Shown: piece by piece, positions 60,811-64,000 of the stretch
How positions within the stretch are numbered: position 1 is the stretch's first letter
How the letters are laid out: every line of letters begins with the position of its first letter
Origin: Antarctobacter albus
GTDB taxonomy: Bacteria; Pseudomonadota; Alphaproteobacteria; Rhodobacterales; Rhodobacteraceae
DNA length: 64,000 nucleotides
Reading direction: 5' to 3'
Assembly: GCF_900101505.1 (NCBI RefSeq)
Contig: NZ_FMZI01000001.1
Span: 1-64,000, forward strand
The notes under the pieces: generated by a model
What the model was told of the DNA's origin: nothing
The model's database searches: none
Seen by the model: only the letters and a program-made list of their open reading frames with translations
Position numbers and translations under genes: made by a program

Positions 60811-61947
60811 TTGTCAGACCTGTTTTTCTACGGAACGCTGCGGCATCTGCCGCTGCTGGAACTGGTGCTGGGCCATGCGCCCGAGGTCGAGCCGGCGCAA
60901 TTGGCCGATCACGCGGTGCTCTGGGCGGCGGGCCAGGCCTTTCCGATGATCGTGGCGCAACGCGGGGCGCGGGCCGAAGGGCTGCTCGTGCGGGGGCTCA
61001 GCGAGGCGGATCGCGCGGCGCTGGATTACTACGAGGGCGGTTTTGCCTACGAATTGCGCCCCGTGACGGTCGAGACCGGGGCGGGGTCTTGCGCGGCAGA
61101 GGTCTTTTTCCCCGTGTCAGAGGAGCGCTGGAAACCGGGGGCGCCCTGGTCGCTGGACGATTGGCTGGACCGTTGGGGCGGGGTGACGATGCGCGCGGCG
61201 CAGGAGGTCATGGACCGGCGCGGCGCCTATGCGGCGCGCGAGGTGGCGGGGATGCTGCCGTTTTTCCGCGCGCGGGCCTGGGCGCAGGACATCGCCGCAG
61301 AGGGCGCGCCGCAGACCCTGCGCCGCGCCAGCGGGATCGAGGACGTGGATTACCAGGGGCTGCGCGGTCGGCCCTACCGCGGATTCTTCCGGATCGACCC
61401 GTTCCGCCTGCGCTACCGTCGCTTTGACGGGGAATGGAGCGCGCCGCTGGAACGGGAGTGTTTCATCGCTTTCGACGTGGCACTTGTGCTGCCCTACGAC
61501 CCTGTGCTGGACAAGGTTCTGCTGATCGAACAGATGCGCTTTGGCCCGATCCATCGGGGCGATCCGGCCCCCTGGGTGCTTGAGGCGGTGGCCGGTGTCA
61601 TCGACGCCGGCGAAAGCCCCGAAGAGGCGGCCCGGCGCGAAACGGTCGAAGAGGCCGGGCTTGAGGTGCACGCCCTGCTGCCTGCCTGCAAGGGCTATGC
61701 CTCACCGGGGTACACCACGGAATTCTATCATGCCTTCGTGGGGCTTTGCGATCTGTCCGGTCGAGACAAGAGGATCGGCGGGCTGGACGAAGAGCACGAG
61801 GACATTCGCAGCCATGTCGTCACTTTCGATCATGCGATGGAGTTGATCGAGACGGGAGAGATCAACGCCTTGCCGCTGGCAATGCTGATAAACTGGGTGG
61901 CGGCGCGGCGGGCGGACTTGCGCGCGGGGCAGGTCGGGCAATCGTAA
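60811..61947 (+). CDS. trgB: TrgB, gamma-glutamylcyclotransferase-like domain fused to NUDIX hydrolase
   Basis: The 378-aa protein joins two domains. Residues 1-115 (LFFYGTLRHLPLLELVLGH, YYEGGFAYELRPVTVE) are AIG2/gamma-glutamylcyclotransferase-like. Residues about 180-370 are an ADP-ribose pyrophosphatase-like NUDIX domain with the box GVIDAGESPEEAARRETVEEAGL (GX5EX7REVxEE form). Both domains could handle glutathione or nucleotide damage products in oxidative stress. It uses a TTG start at 60811 with GGAG six bases upstream, overlapping the end of trgA. Confidence 0.87.
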   Translation: MSDLFFYGTLRHLPLLELVLGHAPEVEPAQLADHAVLWAAGQAFPMIVAQRGARAEGLLVRGLSEADRAALDYYEGGFAYELRPVTVETGAGSCAAEVFFPVSEERWKPGAPWSLDDWLDRWGGVTMRAAQEVMDRRGAYAAREVAGMLPFFRARAWAQDIAAEGAPQTLRRASGIEDVDYQGLRGRPYRGFFRIDPFRLRYRRFDGEWSAPLERECFIAFDVALVLPYDPVLDKVLLIEQMRFGPIHRGDPAPWVLEAVAGVIDAGESPEEAARRETVEEAGLEVHALLPACKGYASPGYTTEFYHAFVGLCDLSGRDKRIGGLDEEHEDIRSHVVTFDHAMELIETGEINALPLAMLINWVAARRADLRAGQVGQS

Positions 61948-62165
61948 GGGCACAAGGGAGTGACCCGGATTCAACGGGTTACAGGATGGGTTGGCGGGCG
62001 TTCGCGCTCGGTTGGCTGCCTTGCGCTGTGCATTGATCGCGGCGCGCCCGGGACGCCGATGGCGCGGGCCGGACTGGCGCGGCCGTGAACGGCGCGCCGC
62101 TGCGTCTTGAGTTCCCCCGACCTCGGCCCTACACCAATGGGAACACGTTTCGGAAAGGACACGTC

Positions 62166-63200
62166 ATGCGCAAATCGCAGGACCTCGCACAGGCTGTCGG
62201 ACAGACGCCGCTGATCAGGCTTCGCAAGGCATCGGAGCTTACGGGGTGCGAGATCTGGGGCAAGGCGGAATTCATGAACCCGGGCCAGTCGGTCAAGGAT
62301 CGCGCGGCGCTCTATATCATCAGGGATGCCATTGCGAAGGGACAACTTGCGCCCGGCGGCACCATTGTTGAAGGCACCGCAGGGAATACCGGGATCGGCC
62401 TGGCGCTGGTGGGCGCCTCGATGGGGTTCAAGACCGTCATCGTCATGCCCGAGACGCAGAGCCAGGAAAAGAAGGACATGCTGCGTCTTGCCGGGGCCGA
62501 GTTGGTGCTGGTGCCGGCTGCGCCCTACAAGAACCCCAACAACTATGTCCGCTATTCGGGCCGGCTGGCCGAGAAACTGGCCGCAAGCGAGCCCAACGGC
62601 GCGATCTGGGCCAACCAGTTCGACAACGTCGCCAACCGCCAGGCCCATATCGAGACCACCGGCCCGGAAATCTGGGAACAAACCGGTGGCAAGGTCGATG
62701 GCTTCATCTGCGCGGTTGGCTCCGGCGGGACGGCGGCGGGTGTCGGCATGGCGCTGCAGCCAAAGGGCGTGAAATGCGGGATCGTCGATCCGATGGGCTC
62801 CGGTATCTACAGCCTCTACAAGGACGGTGAGGCCAAACCCGAGGGCAGCTCGATCTCCGAGGGGATCGGGCAGGGGCGGATCACCGCCAACCTCGAGGGG
62901 TTCAAGCCCGACTTCCTGACCCAGGCCAGCGACGAAGAGGCGCTGCCCATCGTGTTCGACCTGCTGGCCGATGAAGGGCTCTGCATGGGCGGATCGACAG
63001 GCATCAACGTCGCAGGCGCCATCCACATGGCGCGCGAGATGGGGCCGGGTCACACGATCGTCACGGTGCTCTGTGACTATGGCACCCGCTATCAGTCCAA
63101 GCTGTTCAACCCGGACTTCCTGCGCGACAAGGGCCTGCCGACCCCGCCCTGGATGACGCGCGGACCGTCCAGCATTCCCGGTGTATTCGAGGACGCATGA
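62166..63200 (+). CDS. cysK: cysteine synthase A (O-acetylserine sulfhydrylase)
   Basis: The 344-aa PLP enzyme has the Schiff-base Lys44 in NPGQSVKDRAALY, the phosphate/substrate loop EGTAGNTGIGLA and the glycine loop VGSGGTAAGVG. It makes cysteine from O-acetylserine and sulfide; in R. sphaeroides cysK affects tellurite resistance. ATG 62166 follows AAAGGAC; the frame is open to 62085 without family sequence. It is 218 bases after trgB. The stop overlaps the next gene by ATGA. Confidence 0.94.
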   Translation: MRKSQDLAQAVGQTPLIRLRKASELTGCEIWGKAEFMNPGQSVKDRAALYIIRDAIAKGQLAPGGTIVEGTAGNTGIGLALVGASMGFKTVIVMPETQSQEKKDMLRLAGAELVLVPAAPYKNPNNYVRYSGRLAEKLAASEPNGAIWANQFDNVANRQAHIETTGPEIWEQTGGKVDGFICAVGSGGTAAGVGMALQPKGVKCGIVDPMGSGIYSLYKDGEAKPEGSSISEGIGQGRITANLEGFKPDFLTQASDEEALPIVFDLLADEGLCMGGSTGINVAGAIHMAREMGPGHTIVTVLCDYGTRYQSKLFNPDFLRDKGLPTPPWMTRGPSSIPGVFEDA

Positions 63201-64000
63201 CCTCCACTTGTCGTTTCTTTCTGCGGGCGCTGACGGCGCTTGCCCTGTCGCTTTTTCTGTGGACCGCGGCGGCCCTGGCCCAGCAGGCCACGACGCCCGA
63301 CTATTCCGCTTGGGACACGATCGCCACGCGGGCCGAGGCGATGATCGACGCCGAGCGCGCCTCTGACGACCGGCTGGAGACCCTGCGCACGCAGGTGGCG
63401 GACTGGCGGGAACAATTCCTGGCAGCACAGAACGCCAATGCCTCTCGTATCCAGACCCTGCAGGCGCAGATCAATGCGCTTGGTCCGGAGCCGGAAGATG
63501 GCACCGAGACTGCGGAGATCTCGGAGCAGCGGGCGGTCTTGAACCAGCAACTGGCCCAACAGCGGGCTCCGGTTCTGAGGGCTGAAGCTGCCTATTCCCG
63601 CGCCGATGCGATCATCGGCGGGATCGACCGGATCATTCGGGAACGGCAGGCCGATGCGCTGCTGGAATTCGGGCCGTCACCGTTGAACCCGGTGCATTGG
63701 CCGGGCGCCCTTCAGAACGTCCAGACCACCTTTGTCACGCTCTGGCAGGAGATCGTGCAGAACGTCAGCACGCCTGCCAACCGCCGGGCGGCCGTGCGGA
63801 ACGCGCCCAGCGTGCTGTTGTACCTGGTGATCGGCATAATGCTGATCGCGCGGGGCCAGTACTGGGCGCGCGCCGGTGTCGAGAAACTGCGCGCAGGCAC
63901 GCGGCGCGGCACGGGTGTGTTCCGGTTCCTGGTCTCTCTTGGCCATATCCTGTTGCCCTACCTGGGTATCGTTGCCCTGCTGCAGGCGGTGGCAGCGACC
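63197..64000 (+). CDS. MscS-family mechanosensitive channel with DUF3772-type N-terminus, partial
   Basis: At least 268 codons are present; the gene runs off the window. It has a signal peptide (LTALALSLFLWTAAALAQ) and a coiled-coil periplasmic domain with repeated acidic/Gln-rich heptads (about 45-135), as in DUF3772. Membrane segments start near residue 210 (VLLYLVIGIMLIARG). The MscS pore domain would lie beyond the window end. The start overlaps the cysK stop. Confidence 0.78.
   Translation, partial: MTSTCRFFLRALTALALSLFLWTAAALAQQATTPDYSAWDTIATRAEAMIDAERASDDRLETLRTQVADWREQFLAAQNANASRIQTLQAQINALGPEPEDGTETAEISEQRAVLNQQLAQQRAPVLRAEAAYSRADAIIGGIDRIIRERQADALLEFGPSPLNPVHWPGALQNVQTTFVTLWQEIVQNVSTPANRRAAVRNAPSVLLYLVIGIMLIARGQYWARAGVEKLRAGTRRGTGVFRFLVSLGHILLPYLGIVALLQAVAAT

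Overview
The window comes from a high-GC alphaproteobacterium of the Rhodobacteraceae, most likely the Roseobacter group. The evidence is an rrn operon ending 5S rRNA then tRNA-fMet, acrylyl-CoA reductase acuI, BCCT and apiose-type ABC transporters, and the trgA-trgB-cysK group known from Rhodobacter sphaeroides. No species can be named from sequence alone.

Layout. (1) 1-1.6 kb: the end of an rrn operon (5S rRNA, tRNA-fMet), then a decayed large serine recombinase whose last codons are read from the antisense strand of the tRNA, cut off by an IS3-family remnant. (2) 1.85-3.7 kb: minCDE with overlapping start and stop codons. (3) 4.0-5.5 kb: a frameshifted sulfotransferase relic and an intact sulfotransferase-like gene. 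(4) 5.65-17.15 kb: an apparently complete D-apiose catabolic cluster: sugar ABC importer with a DUF2291 lipoprotein, ApsD, ApnL, ApnO, OiaK and the RuBisCO-like protein OiaX, with a GntR/FadR-family regulator. (5) 17.2-27.15 kb: a catabolic cluster of unknown substrate, probably a cyclic amide or other nitrogenous compound. It encodes a creatininase-family hydrolase, a CocE/NonD hydrolase, a PotABCD-type importer with fused permease, a LysR regulator, a cupin, an isochorismatase-like hydrolase, an AtzH-like protein and an amidase. (6) 27.8-31.7 kb: a polar amino-acid ABC importer interrupted by a PPOX-type flavoprotein gene. (7) 31.7-42.0 kb: a self-contained haem uptake unit (TonB, two ExbD, ExbB, IsdG-like monooxygenase, ChaN-like protein, HmuVUTS and divergent receptor HmuR).

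(8) 42.1-49.1 kb: the most unusual region. Six co-directional genes, all with predicted signal peptides, encode two OmpA-domain proteins, a trypsin-like protease, a seven-repeat WD40-caspase protein with a perfect EF-hand loop, and two proteins of unknown function. Export of caspase and trypsin-like enzymes together points to an envelope-located proteolytic system rather than a cytosolic abortive-infection module. (9) 49.3-55.8 kb: CHAD/CYTH-like protein, DinB-like protein, AcuI, HIT protein, and a UspA-BCCT osmolyte transport pair. (10) 55.9-64 kb: class V aminotransferase, photolyase, SH3 lipoprotein, cyclopropane-fatty-acyl synthase, trgA, trgB, cysK and the start of a MscS-family channel, reading as a light/oxidative/tellurite stress group.

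Most operons here use ATGA or similar 1-11 base start/stop overlaps, which helped to fix many start codons.
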